The notes under the pieces were generated by a model. It was not told the origin of the DNA and did no database searches. It saw only the letters and a program-made list of their open reading frames with translations. A stretch of DNA of 8,400 nt from RHKX01 sp035695265 (GTDB taxonomy: Bacteria; Actinomycetota; Thermoleophilia; Solirubrobacterales; 70-9): NCBI GenBank assembly GCA_035695265.1, contig DASSEM010000022.1, positions 1-8,400 of the forward strand, written 5' to 3'. The position numbers and the translations under genes were made by a program. Numbering within the stretch: position 1 is the first letter of the stretch; the number at the start of each line of letters is the position of its first letter. Shown piece after piece: positions 1 to 5,823 of the stretch.

Positions 1-1
1 G

Positions 2-178
2 GCCGTTGCCGCCCAGCGCGCCGTCCGCAACGACGAGCCGGTCCGGCTCGAGCCGATGTCGGCGAGCGAGCGCCGGATGGTCCACGAGGTGCTCAAGAAC
101 CGCAGCGACGTCGAGACCTACAGCGAGGGCGACGAGCCGGAGCGGCGGATCGTCGTCGCGCCGCTGATCTCGGACTGA
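2..178 (+). CDS. khpB: KhpB/Jag RNA-binding protein, C-terminal R3H end (partial)
   Basis: Only the last 58 codons are in the window; the frame is open from base 2 to the TGA at 176-178. The peptide carries an R3H-type motif (R24-x3-H28 within SERRMVHEVL), followed by a segment around ETYSEGDEPERR and a short hydrophobic end (IVVAPL), as in the C-terminal R3H domain of Jag/KhpB. Members of this family usually have an N-terminal Jag domain and a central KH domain; those would lie upstream and cannot be checked. KhpB binds RNA, works with KhpA, and is linked to cell elongation and division in Gram-positives. The position just before rsmG-parA-parB matches the common yidC-jag-rsmG order near the replication origin, which supports the call. 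The stop is only 2 nt before the rsmG start, so the two are probably co-transcribed. Confidence 0.85.
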   Translation, partial: AVAAQRAVRNDEPVRLEPMSASERRMVHEVLKNRSDVETYSEGDEPERRIVVAPLISD

Positions 179-180
179 CC

Positions 181-906
181 TTGGGCGCTGCCGGCGCGCC
201 GGGTCGATCTGGCGATCCGCTGCCGCAGACGGAGTTGACCGCCGCCGCCCGGAGCCGGCTCGAGCCGGTGATCGCGCTGCTCGCGAGCGACGCGACGGCG
301 CCGAGCGCGGTGATCGATCCCGAGCGCGCCTGGACGGTCCACGTCGCCGACAGCCTCAGCGGCCTCGGCTTTCCGGCGCTCGCCGCGGCGGACCGGATCG
401 CCGACGTCGGTGCCGGTGCCGGCTTCCCCGGCCTCGTGCTGGCGGCGATGCTCTCCGACGCCGAGGTCGACCTGGTCGAGTCGATCGCCCGCAAGTGCGA
501 GTTCATCGATCGCGCCGTCACCGCGGCCGGGCTCGACAACGCCCGCGCGATCAACGCCCGCGCCGAGGACTGGGCCCGGCCCGGCTCGCCCGGGCGCGAG
601 GCCTACGACGCGGTCACCGCCCGCGCCGTCGGCCGGCTCAGCACGATCGCCGAGCTCGCCTCGCCGCTCCTGGCCGACGGCGGGGTGGTGGTCGCCTGGA
701 AGGGACGCAGGGATCCGGACGAGGAGGCCGAACTCGAACGCGGACACCCACGGCTCGGGATCGAGCCGGAGGCGATCCGGCGGGCCGACCCGTACGCCGG
801 CAGCCGCAACCGCCACCTCCACCTGATGCGGAAATCGGGTCCGACGCCGCCCGATCTGCCGCGCCGGGCGGGGATGGCGAAGAAGCGCCCCCGAGGCAGC
901 CACTAG
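181..906 (+). CDS. rsmG: 16S rRNA (guanine527-N7)-methyltransferase RsmG (GidB)
   Basis: A 241-residue SAM-dependent methyltransferase predicted to methylate N7 of G527 in 16S rRNA, in the cytoplasm during 30S maturation. Visible family marks are the N-terminal VHVADSL (54-60), SAM motif I DVGAGAGFPGL (75-85), acidic motif II around E100 (VESIARKCEF), RAED (127-130), TARAVG (147-151), WKG (173-175), NRHLHL (210-215) and the basic C-terminal RRAGMAKKRP (228-237). Length is near the family norm with a slightly long N-terminus. The start is uncertain. TTG at 181 lies 2 nt after the khpB stop and has no clear Shine-Dalgarno sequence, so translational coupling is likely; a TTG at 235 is an alternative. 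In other bacteria, loss of RsmG gives low-level streptomycin resistance. The gene precedes parA, as in many actinobacterial and firmicute origin regions. Confidence 0.95.
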   Translation: MGAAGAPGRSGDPLPQTELTAAARSRLEPVIALLASDATAPSAVIDPERAWTVHVADSLSGLGFPALAAADRIADVGAGAGFPGLVLAAMLSDAEVDLVESIARKCEFIDRAVTAAGLDNARAINARAEDWARPGSPGREAYDAVTARAVGRLSTIAELASPLLADGGVVVAWKGRRDPDEEAELERGHPRLGIEPEAIRRADPYAGSRNRHLHLMRKSGPTPPDLPRRAGMAKKRPRGSH

Positions 907-912
907 GTCATC

Positions 913-918
913 TAGAGT
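913..918 (+). promoter_or_regulatory. Possible -10 element (TAGAGT) upstream of parA
   Basis: TAGAGT fits the actinobacterial TANNNT -10 pattern and lies in the 50-nt gap between the rsmG stop and parA ATG, which would give a leader of about 30 nt. No -35 hexamer is recognisable at the expected spacing. The same TAG-A-T form recurs before the tRNA gene at 2577-2582. A weak call; parAB may be transcribed mainly from upstream of rsmG. Confidence 0.3.
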
Positions 919-956
919 CGCGCGACCCCCAACCCGACATCGGGGCGGGGGAGACC

Positions 957-1715
957 ATGGGATACGTCTACGCGATCGCGAATCAGAAGGGCGGGGTCGG
1001 CAAGACCACCACCGCGGTCAACCTCGCCGCCTGCACGGCCGAGGCGGGCCACCAGACGCTCGTCGTCGACCTCGACCCGCAATGCAACGCGACCGTGACG
1101 CTCGGCCTCGACCGCGAGGCGAAGCCCTCCACCTACGACATCCTCTGCGGCGATGTGTCCGTCGCCGAGGCCGCCCGGCCGACCGCGGCCGACAACCTCT
1201 GGCTCGCCCCGGCGAGCCGCGACCTCGCCGGCGCGGCGGTCGAGCTGCCGGCGCTCGAGCGCTCCGAGCTCCGGCTCCGCGAGGGGCTCGGGCCGATCCG
1301 CGAGCGTTTCGCCGCCACCTTCCTCGACTGCCCGCCCTCGCTCGGACCGATCACGGTCAACGCGCTGACCGCCGCCGATCGCGTGATCGTGCCGGTCCAG
1401 GCCGAGTATCTGGCGCTCGAGGGACTGGTCCAGTTCCTCGACACGCTGCAGACGGTGCGGCGTCAGCTCAACCCGTCACTGGTTCTGACCGGCATCGCGA
1501 TCACCATGGCTGATGAACGTACCCGCCTCTCCCAGGATGTCGAGCGCGAGTTGAGAGATCACTTCGAAGACCTGGTGCTGGCCACGGTGGTCCCGCGCAG
1601 CGTCCGCCTCGCAGAGGCGCCGAGCTTCGGGATGCCGGTGATCGCCCACGCGCCGGACTCGCGCGGCTCGACCGCATACCGCGCGCTCGCCGAGGAGGTG
1701 CTCGGCCGTGGCTAG
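957..1715 (+). CDS. parA: Chromosome-partitioning ATPase ParA (Soj-type)
   Basis: A 252-residue P-loop ATPase of the ParA/MinD superfamily, predicted to form ATP-dependent dimers on the nucleoid and move ParB-parS complexes (origin segregation). It has the deviant Walker A KGGVGKTT (11-18, signature K11 and catalytic K16), the A' motif VVDLDPQCN (36-44, D40), Walker B FLDCPPS (122-128, D124) and VVPRSVRLAEAPSFG (211-225), typical of chromosomal Soj. The lack of an N-terminal DNA-binding extension also fits Soj rather than plasmid P1-type ParA. The frame stays open well upstream, but similarity begins at MGYVYAIANQKGG and the purine-rich run at 947-953 supports ATG 957 despite its short 3-nt spacing. 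The stop overlaps the parB start by 8 bases. Confidence 0.96.
   Translation: MGYVYAIANQKGGVGKTTTAVNLAACTAEAGHQTLVVDLDPQCNATVTLGLDREAKPSTYDILCGDVSVAEAARPTAADNLWLAPASRDLAGAAVELPALERSELRLREGLGPIRERFAATFLDCPPSLGPITVNALTAADRVIVPVQAEYLALEGLVQFLDTLQTVRRQLNPSLVLTGIAITMADERTRLSQDVERELRDHFEDLVLATVVPRSVRLAEAPSFGMPVIAHAPDSRGSTAYRALAEEVLGRG
1692..1698 (+). promoter_or_regulatory. Ribosome binding site for parB, inside parA
   Basis: GAGGAGG lies 9 nt before GTG 1708, within the last codons of parA. It fixes the parB start at the GTG that overlaps the parA end and implies tight co-translation of the two partition proteins. Confidence 0.7.
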
Positions 1716-2559
1716 GAAGGCGGGGATGGGGAGGGGGCTCGCGGCGATCCTGCCGGAGTCGCACGAGGTCAGCGAGCCGACCTACCGCGACGTCCCGGTC
1801 GAGCTGATCCGGCCGAGCGACTCGCAGCCGCGGAAGTCGTTCGACGACAACACGATCGCCCGCCTCGCCGAGTCGATCGCCGCGACCGGGGTCGTCCAGC
1901 CGCTCGTCGTCCAGCCGCTCAGCGACGGGCGCTACGAGCTGATCGCGGGGGAGCGCCGCTGGCGCGCCGCGCAGCGGGCCGGCATCGCCACGGTCCCCGC
2001 CGTCCTCCGCAGCGAGGACGAGATGAAGCGGCTCGAGATCGCGCTCGTCGAGAACATGGCGCGCGAGGACCTGAACCCGATCGAGGAGGCCCGCGCCTGC
2101 GCCGAGCTGGTCGAGGGGCTCGAGCTGAGCAAGAAGGAGGTGGCGCGCCGGATCGGCCGCAGCCGCTCGTCGATCTCGAACCTGATCCGGCTGCTCGAAC
2201 TGCCCGATCAGGTGATCACGCTGCTCGAGGACGGGGAGCTCAGCGAGGGCCACGGGCGGGCGCTGCTCGCCGCCACGGGGCAGGACAAGCGGCGGAAGCT
2301 CGCCCGGCAAGCCGTCGCCGAGGGCTGGTCGGTGCGCGAGACCGAGCGCCGCGCCCGCGGCGAGAACCCGGCGCCGCGGAAGCGCCGCGAGATCCATCCC
2401 GACGAGGAGGCCGCGATCGGGGCCGCCGAGGACGCGCTCGAGAAGGCGCTCGGGCACGGCGTCCGGGTCAGCTCCGGCGCCCGCGGGCTGACCGCGCGGA
2501 TCACCTTCAGCGACCTCGACGAGCTGCTCGCGCTGACCCGCTCGCTTCATCGCGACTAG
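1708..2559 (+). CDS. parB: Chromosome-partitioning protein ParB (Spo0J-type)
   Basis: A 283-residue ParB, the parS-binding CTPase clamp that loads at origin-proximal parS sites and stimulates ParA. Domains in order: a short N-terminal ParA-stimulating stretch (KAGMGRGLAAIL, 4-15); the ParB/Srx CTPase domain with QPRKSFD (40-46), QPLVV (64-68) and GERRWRA (81-87); ENMAREDLNPIEEA (115-128); a helix-turn-helix at about 140-160 (KKEVARRIGRSRSSISNLIRLL); LSEGHGRALL (178-187); a charged linker (210-232); and a C-terminal dimerisation region (235-283). The length is normal. GTG 1708 is chosen because GAGGAGG lies 9 nt upstream and the N-terminal peptide matches the family. I saw no canonical parS (TGTTTCACGTGAAACA) in the window. 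Confidence 0.96.
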   Translation: MARKAGMGRGLAAILPESHEVSEPTYRDVPVELIRPSDSQPRKSFDDNTIARLAESIAATGVVQPLVVQPLSDGRYELIAGERRWRAAQRAGIATVPAVLRSEDEMKRLEIALVENMAREDLNPIEEARACAELVEGLELSKKEVARRIGRSRSSISNLIRLLELPDQVITLLEDGELSEGHGRALLAATGQDKRRKLARQAVAEGWSVRETERRARGENPAPRKRREIHPDEEAAIGAAEDALEKALGHGVRVSSGARGLTARITFSDLDELLALTRSLHRD

Positions 2560-2576
2560 GGCCGCCGCCCCCTGAC

Positions 2577-2582
2577 TAGAAT
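2577..2582 (+). promoter_or_regulatory. Probable -10 element (TAGAAT) for tRNA-Ile and the following gene
   Basis: TAGAAT ends 10 nt before the mature tRNA 5' end, so transcription would begin about 4 nt upstream of the tRNA (near 2589). A TG dinucleotide lies just before it (2573-2574), two bases from the hexamer rather than the one of a classical extended -10. No convincing -35 is visible. This is probably the promoter of a tRNA-mRNA dicistron, since the bifunctional-nuclease gene has no room for its own promoter outside the tRNA. Confidence 0.45.
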
Positions 2583-2592
2583 CCGCCGGCGA

Positions 2593-2666
<74 letters not shown>

Positions 2667-2676
2667 CTTGCAACGG

Positions 2677-3183
2677 ATGCAGATCTACGGCGTCAGCTTC
2701 GACATGGTCGGCAAGCAGCCGATCGTGTTGCTGAAGACGACCGACGGCAACCGCTTCCTCCCGATCTGGATCGGCCATCCGGAGGCGGCCGCGATCCTGA
2801 TGAAGCTGCAGGGAGCGAGCACGCCGCGGCCGATGACCCACGACCTGATGGCCGACCTGCTCGACAACATCGACGCGAGCTGCGAGCGGATCGCCGTCAC
2901 CGAGCTTCGCGACAACACCTTCTATGCGACGATCACCCTCGCGATCGACGGCACCGAGGTCGAGGTCGATTGTCGGCCGTCCGACGCGCTCGCGCTCGCG
3001 GTCCGCTGCGACGCCCCGATCTACGCCGCCGAGGAGGTCATCGAGGAGTCCTCGATCGAGTTCGAGCACGAGGTCGAGGACCAGGAGGAGGTCGTCGAGA
3101 AGTTCAAGGACTTCCTCGACGAGGTGACGCCGGAGGACTTCGCCGGCGGCTCCGACGAGCCACCGCCGGAGCGCCCTGGCTGA
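2677..3183 (+). CDS. Bifunctional nuclease family protein (BFN/DUF151 domain)
   Basis: A 168-residue acidic protein of the BFN (DUF151) family, whose plant and archaeal members have been assigned RNase and DNase activity; the bacterial role is poorly defined. The core covers residues 1-120: FLPIWIGHPEAAAI (27-40), RPMTHDLMADLL (51-62), TFYATI (81-86) and DCRPSDALALAVR (98-110), followed by an acidic coiled tail EEVVEKFKDFLDEVTPEDF (137-155) that is common in this family. ATG 2677 is preferred because family similarity starts at MQIYGVSFD. A TTG at 2668, in frame and 2 nt after the tRNA, is an alternative that adds three residues. Neither start has a Shine-Dalgarno sequence, and the mRNA 5' end is probably made by tRNA 3' processing. 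Family assignment is firm, function is not. Confidence 0.88.
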   Translation: MQIYGVSFDMVGKQPIVLLKTTDGNRFLPIWIGHPEAAAILMKLQGASTPRPMTHDLMADLLDNIDASCERIAVTELRDNTFYATITLAIDGTEVEVDCRPSDALALAVRCDAPIYAAEEVIEESSIEFEHEVEDQEEVVEKFKDFLDEVTPEDFAGGSDEPPPERPG

Positions 3184-3211
3184 CGCAGATCGGGGGGTCG
3201 TCCAGGACCGC

Positions 3212-3228
3212 GTTGACCCAAAGTCAAC
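3212..3228. repeat. Small inverted repeat GTTGAC-CCAAA-GTCAAC
   Basis: A perfect 6-bp inverted repeat with a 5-nt spacer, 28 nt after the bifunctional-nuclease stop in the convergent gap. No T-run follows on either strand, so it is not a classical terminator. It could help form the 3' end of either converging transcript, or be a protein site. Function unknown. Confidence 0.45.
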
Positions 3229-3230
3229 TC

Positions 3231-3275
3231 GGTGGCGGGGATTTTGCAGTGCATGACGGTGAAATCCCCGCCACC
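3231..3275. repeat. 14-bp perfect inverted repeat between convergent genes
   Basis: GGTGGCGGGGATTT (3231-3244) and its exact complement AAATCCCCGCCACC (3262-3275) enclose a 17-nt loop. It lies between the convergent ends of the bifunctional-nuclease and ligase genes, so a bidirectional transcription-end hairpin is the natural reading. However, no U-tract follows in either direction and the loop is long. Alternatives are a REP-type dispersed element or the footprint of a short mobile repeat. The A/T at the inner end of each arm contrasts with the surrounding GC-rich DNA. Confidence 0.6.
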
Positions 3276-3303
3276 GTGGGGTGTCCTGGCCGATGCCGGC
3301 CGC

Positions 3304-3340
3304 CCGACCAGACCGGACGCGAAGCGGAGGATCTGGTCGG
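3304..3340. repeat. Core-hairpin element, copy 1 (after the ligase stop)
   Basis: Nine-base arms CCGACCAGA (3304-3312) and TCTGGTCGG (3332-3340) pair perfectly around the 19-nt core CCGGACGCGAAGCGGAGGA (3313-3331). The core occurs identically at 4349-4367 and 4388-4406. Inside it, GCGAAGC (3319-3325) is the sequence known from model DNA studies as an unusually stable GAA-loop mini-hairpin. On the minus strand the element begins 2 nt after the ligase TGA, the position of a transcription-end or mRNA 3' stabilising hairpin, but without a U-tract. Confidence 0.65.
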
Positions 3341-3342
3341 AG

Positions 3343-4257
3343 TCATCTCAGGGCCCGCTCCACGAACTGCTCGAACGGGATCCCCGCGGCGTCGGCGGCC
3401 ATCGGCAGCAGCGACGTGTCGGTGAGGCCCGGGACGGAGTTCACCTCGAGGACCTGCGGGCCGACCCCTTCGCCGCCGAGCATCACGTCGACGACGGCGA
3501 AGCCCGCGCAGCCGAGCGCCGACCAGGTCTCGAGCGCGACGGCGGTGACCGCGTCGGCCACCGGCGGGTCGAGCTCGGCGGGGCATGCGTAGCGGGTGCG
3601 GCCGAGCTCGTAGCGGGCCTCGTAGTTGAAGGCGTCGGCCTGTTCGGGAATCGCCTCGACGATCGGCAGCGCTTCGCCGTCGAGGATCGCGACGGCGAGC
3701 TCGCGGCCGTCGACGTGGCGCTCGATCAGGACGAGGTCGTCGTAGCTGAGCGCCGCGACCACGGCGGCCGGGAGCTCGGCCGCCGACCCGGCGAGGCGGA
3801 CGCCGAGCGCCGAACCCTGCCCGGAGGGCTTGACGATCAGCGGCATCCCGAGGGCGGCTTCGATCTCCTCGAAGGCGTCGGCGGCGCCGAGCTCGCGGAA
3901 CGCGGCGGCGCCGAAGGCGACCCAGTCCGGCGTCGGGATCGCGGCCGCGCGCATCCGGTGCTTGGACTGGACCTTGTCCATGCAGAGGACGCTCGCCGCG
4001 ACGCCCGAACCGGTGTAGGGGATTCCGAGCAGCTCGAGCAGCGACTGCACCGTGCCGTCCTCGCCGCCGGGACCGTGGAGGGCGATGAAGGCGGCGTCGG
4101 GCCGCTCGTCCTTGAGCCGGGCGACGAGCTGCTCGTCGGCGTCGATCGGCACGACCTCGTGGCCGAGCGCGGCGAGCGCGTCCTCGACCCGCGCTCCCGA
4201 CTGCAGCGAGACGGCCCGCTCGAGCGCCCGCCCGCCCTTCAACACGGCGACCCTCAC
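3343..4257 (-). CDS. D-alanine--D-alanine ligase-like ATP-grasp enzyme
   Basis: A 304-residue ATP-grasp ligase collinear with Ddl, which makes the D-Ala-D-Ala peptidoglycan precursor in the cytoplasm. Visible motifs are LKGGRALERAVSLQSG (6-21, E13 for the first D-Ala), HGPGGEDGTVQ (61-71), GIPYTGSGV (78-86), DK (94-95), VKPSGQGSALG (142-152), the E180-R185 region, YEARY (212-216), D257, LEVNSVPGLTDTSL (270-283, metal ligands E271 and N273) and an MAADAAGIPF end. Length matches Ddl. Against E. coli DdlB, recalled from memory, K215 is Arg, R255 is Val and S151 is Ala, so the substrate may differ or this may be a separate Ddl-like subfamily. GTG 4257 overlaps the aminotransferase stop as GTGA with no strong Shine-Dalgarno, implying coupling. 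Confidence 0.85.
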   Translation of the reverse strand: MRVAVLKGGRALERAVSLQSGARVEDALAALGHEVVPIDADEQLVARLKDERPDAAFIALHGPGGEDGTVQSLLELLGIPYTGSGVAASVLCMDKVQSKHRMRAAAIPTPDWVAFGAAAFRELGAADAFEEIEAALGMPLIVKPSGQGSALGVRLAGSAAELPAAVVAALSYDDLVLIERHVDGRELAVAILDGEALPIVEAIPEQADAFNYEARYELGRTRYACPAELDPPVADAVTAVALETWSALGCAGFAVVDVMLGGEGVGPQVLEVNSVPGLTDTSLLPMAADAAGIPFEQFVERALR

Positions 4258-5741
4258 CGCTCGCGCGACGGCCGCCGGTGGAACGGCACGACGGCGCCGG
4301 CGCCACCCGCATCGGGTTCCACGGAATCCCGAGAGTGCCCCGCCGCTCCCGGACGCGAAGCGGAGGAAGCGGCGGAGTGATCCGCCCCCGGACGCGAAGC
4401 GGAGGAGGCGGCGGAGTGATCCAAGGCCGGGTGCTCCTGCGTCATCGTCTCGTACAACCCGACCTGCTCGCCGACCACGGCGCCGATCCGGCGGACGCCC
4501 TCGGCGATCTCGTCCTCGGTCTGGGCCGAGAAGTTGAGCCGCATCGAGCCGCTGCCCCGTCCGTCGACGAACGCGGCCTCGCCCGGCACGAAGGCGACGT
4601 TCTCGCGCAGTGCCTTGGCGAGCAGGTCGGTCGTGTCGATGTAGTCGGGCAAGGTCGCCCAAACGAACAGGCCGCCGTCGGGCTCCGACCAGCTCGCCTG
4701 CCGCGGGAAGTAGCTCGCCAGTGCCCGCAGCATCGCCCCGCGGCGCGAGCGGTAGACGTCGCGGAGCTCGTCGACGTAGTCGAGCCAGCGCCCCTCGCCG
4801 AAGTACTCGCGGACGAAGAACTGGCTCAGGGTCGAGGTGCAGAGGTCCGCCGCCTGCTTGCCGAGGACGAGCTTCGCGCGGACCGGCGGCGGGGCGCAGA
4901 CCCAGCCGATCCGGATCCCGGGGGAGAGGATCTTCGAGAACGTGCCGAGGTAGAGGACGTAGTCGCCGCCGTCGAGCGAGTAGAGGGTCGGCAGCGGCTC
5001 GCCGGCGAAGCGAAGCAGCCCGTAGGGGTTGTCCTCGACGATCAGGATCTCGCGCTCGCGGGCGATCTCGATGAGCCGCTGCCGGCGCTCCAGCGTCAGC
5101 GTCACCCCGCCCGGATTCTGGAAGGTCGGGACCGAGTAGATGAACTTCGGCCGCCGGCCGGCGCGGTCGAGCTCGGCGAGGAGCTCCTCGAGCGCGTCGA
5201 TCCGCATCCCGTCGGCGTCGATCGCGATCTGCCGGGTGTCGGCCTCGTACGAGCAGAACGACGGGACCGCGCCGGGGTAGGTCGGGCCCTCGGCGATGAC
5301 GACGTCGCCGGGATCGAGCAGCGTCTTGCAGACGAGGTCGAGCGCCTGCTGGCCGCCGGAGGTGACGACGATGTCGGCGGGGTCGGGCCGCATGTCCTCG
5401 GCCCACATCACCTCCTCGATCACCTCCTTGGTCTCGGCGAAGCCCTCGGTCGGTCCGTACTGGAGCGCCGTCGCGCTCGACTCCTGGGCGATCCGGGCCA
5501 TCTGCGCTGCGAACGACTCGGGCGGGAACGTCGAGGTGTCGGGGAATCCGCCGGCGAGCGAGATCACCTCCGGCCGCGACGTGATCGCCATCAGGTCGCG
5601 CATCGCCGAGGAGCGCATCACGCGCGTCCGCTGCGCGAACAGCCCGGCGTAGCGGGCGACGTCGGCCGAGGTCGTATGAGCCCGCCGGTGCGGGCGCTCG
5701 ACGTCCGGGCCTCCCCTGTCCTCGGGCCGCACTGGGTCCAT
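4254..5741 (-). CDS. PLP-dependent aminotransferase (LysN/2-aminoadipate-type) with repeat-derived C-terminal tail
   Basis: A 495-residue fold-type I aminotransferase; family members are nearer 400-430. The N-terminus LFAQRTRVMRSSAMRDLM and VISLAGGFPD (59-68), TSGGQQALDL (127-136), SVPTFQNPGG (203-212), DNPYGLLRF (237-245, D237 and Y240 at the cofactor), GTFSKILSPGIRIGW (266-280, Schiff-base K270) and MRLNFS (400-405, R401 for the substrate carboxylate) resemble the LysN/2-aminoadipate and MocR-catalytic-domain group. No GntR DNA-binding domain precedes it. Substrate unknown. ATG 5741 is chosen because AGGAGA lies 9 nt upstream, although the frame is open 22 codons further. Odd: after about residue 435 the family similarity ends, and residues 441-466 are two perfect copies of DHSAASSASRPGA encoded by a 39-bp tandem repeat, followed by a Pro/Arg-rich tail. 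The stop overlaps the ligase GTG. Confidence 0.9.
   Translation of the reverse strand: MDPVRPEDRGGPDVERPHRRAHTTSADVARYAGLFAQRTRVMRSSAMRDLMAITSRPEVISLAGGFPDTSTFPPESFAAQMARIAQESSATALQYGPTEGFAETKEVIEEVMWAEDMRPDPADIVVTSGGQQALDLVCKTLLDPGDVVIAEGPTYPGAVPSFCSYEADTRQIAIDADGMRIDALEELLAELDRAGRRPKFIYSVPTFQNPGGVTLTLERRQRLIEIAREREILIVEDNPYGLLRFAGEPLPTLYSLDGGDYVLYLGTFSKILSPGIRIGWVCAPPPVRAKLVLGKQAADLCTSTLSQFFVREYFGEGRWLDYVDELRDVYRSRRGAMLRALASYFPRQASWSEPDGGLFVWATLPDYIDTTDLLAKALRENVAFVPGEAAFVDGRGSGSMRLNFSAQTEDEIAEGVRRIGAVVGEQVGLYETMTQEHPALDHSAASSASRPGADHSAASSASRPGAAGHSRDSVEPDAGGAGAVVPFHRRPSRER
4340..4375. repeat. Core-hairpin element, copy 2
   Basis: Arms CCGCCGCT (4340-4347) and AGCGGCGG (4368-4375) are exact complements, enclosing C4348 plus the invariant core CCGGACGCGAAGCGGAGGA (4349-4367). 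The arm sequence differs from copy 1, yet each copy's arms match each other. It lies within the aminotransferase coding sequence, near its end. Confidence 0.6.
4344..4421 (-). repeat. 39-bp tandem repeat (two units, 37/39 identical) inside the aminotransferase gene
   Basis: Units 4383-4421 and 4344-4382 differ only at 4386/4347 (C/T) and 4407/4368 (G/A). Each encodes DHSAASSASRPGA on the minus strand, and both differences are synonymous third positions (GGG/GGA and GCC/GCT). The same two positions are the closing base pair of the hairpin drawn for each unit, C-G in one and T-A in the other, so pairing is also preserved. Each unit contains the 19-nt core also found downstream of the ligase gene. 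Confidence 0.85.
4382..4411. repeat. Core-hairpin element, copy 3
   Basis: Shorter five-base arms CCGCC (4382-4386) and GGCGG (4407-4411) enclose C4387 plus the same 19-nt core (4388-4406). Its closing pair is C4386-G4407, where copy 2 has T4347-A4368. Short GC-rich arms alone would be weak evidence; the core and the matched change make the case. Confidence 0.5.
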
Positions 5742-5750
5742 CGCCGGAAG

Positions 5751-5756
5751 TCTCCT
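5751..5756 (-). promoter_or_regulatory. Ribosome binding site that sets the aminotransferase start
   Basis: On the minus strand, AGGAGA lies 9 nt before ATG 5741. It favours this start over the in-frame ATG 22 codons upstream (5807), which would run to within 17 bp of the divergent gene and across the likely promoter zone. Confidence 0.65.
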
Positions 5757-5808
5757 ACAGCGCGGCCGCTTCCGCCACGCCGCGAGCGGCGAATCCGCTG
5801 CGATCAAC

Positions 5809-5814
5809 TACCCT
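5809..5814 (+). promoter_or_regulatory. Probable -10 element (TACCCT) for a near-leaderless transcript
   Basis: TACCCT fits TANNNT and ends 9 nt before ATG 5824, which puts the expected transcription start at or within about 3 nt of the start codon. No Shine-Dalgarno sequence lies between (GCCCGGCCG). Leaderless initiation is common in actinobacteria. The 82-bp divergent gap otherwise holds the aminotransferase ribosome binding site and a minor CGCCG/CGGCG inverted repeat (5778-5791). Confidence 0.45.
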
Positions 5815-5823
5815 GCCCGGCCG

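Noticed and set aside
903..915. CTAG-GTCAT-CTAG repeat at the rsmG end as a regulatory site
   Set aside because: Only four-base arms, one of them part of the stop codon context; too short to separate from chance.
495..956. Extension of the parA frame upstream to 495
   Set aside because: It overlaps rsmG in another frame and gives an Arg-rich peptide with no ParA similarity; the ribosome binding site and homology place the start at 957.
1501..2550. 349-codon minus-strand open frame opposite parA/parB
   Set aside because: Shadow of parB; no recognisable domain, composition typical of the reverse frame of GC-rich genes.
3184..3342. Intrinsic terminators or a CRISPR-like array in the palindromic gap
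   Set aside because: None of the three hairpins has a following T-run, and there are only single inverted repeats with no regularly spaced identical units, so neither a classical terminator nor CRISPR can be claimed.
4258..5406. Extension of the ligase frame upstream to 5406
   Set aside because: Out-of-frame reading of the aminotransferase gene; Ddl similarity begins at GTG 4257.
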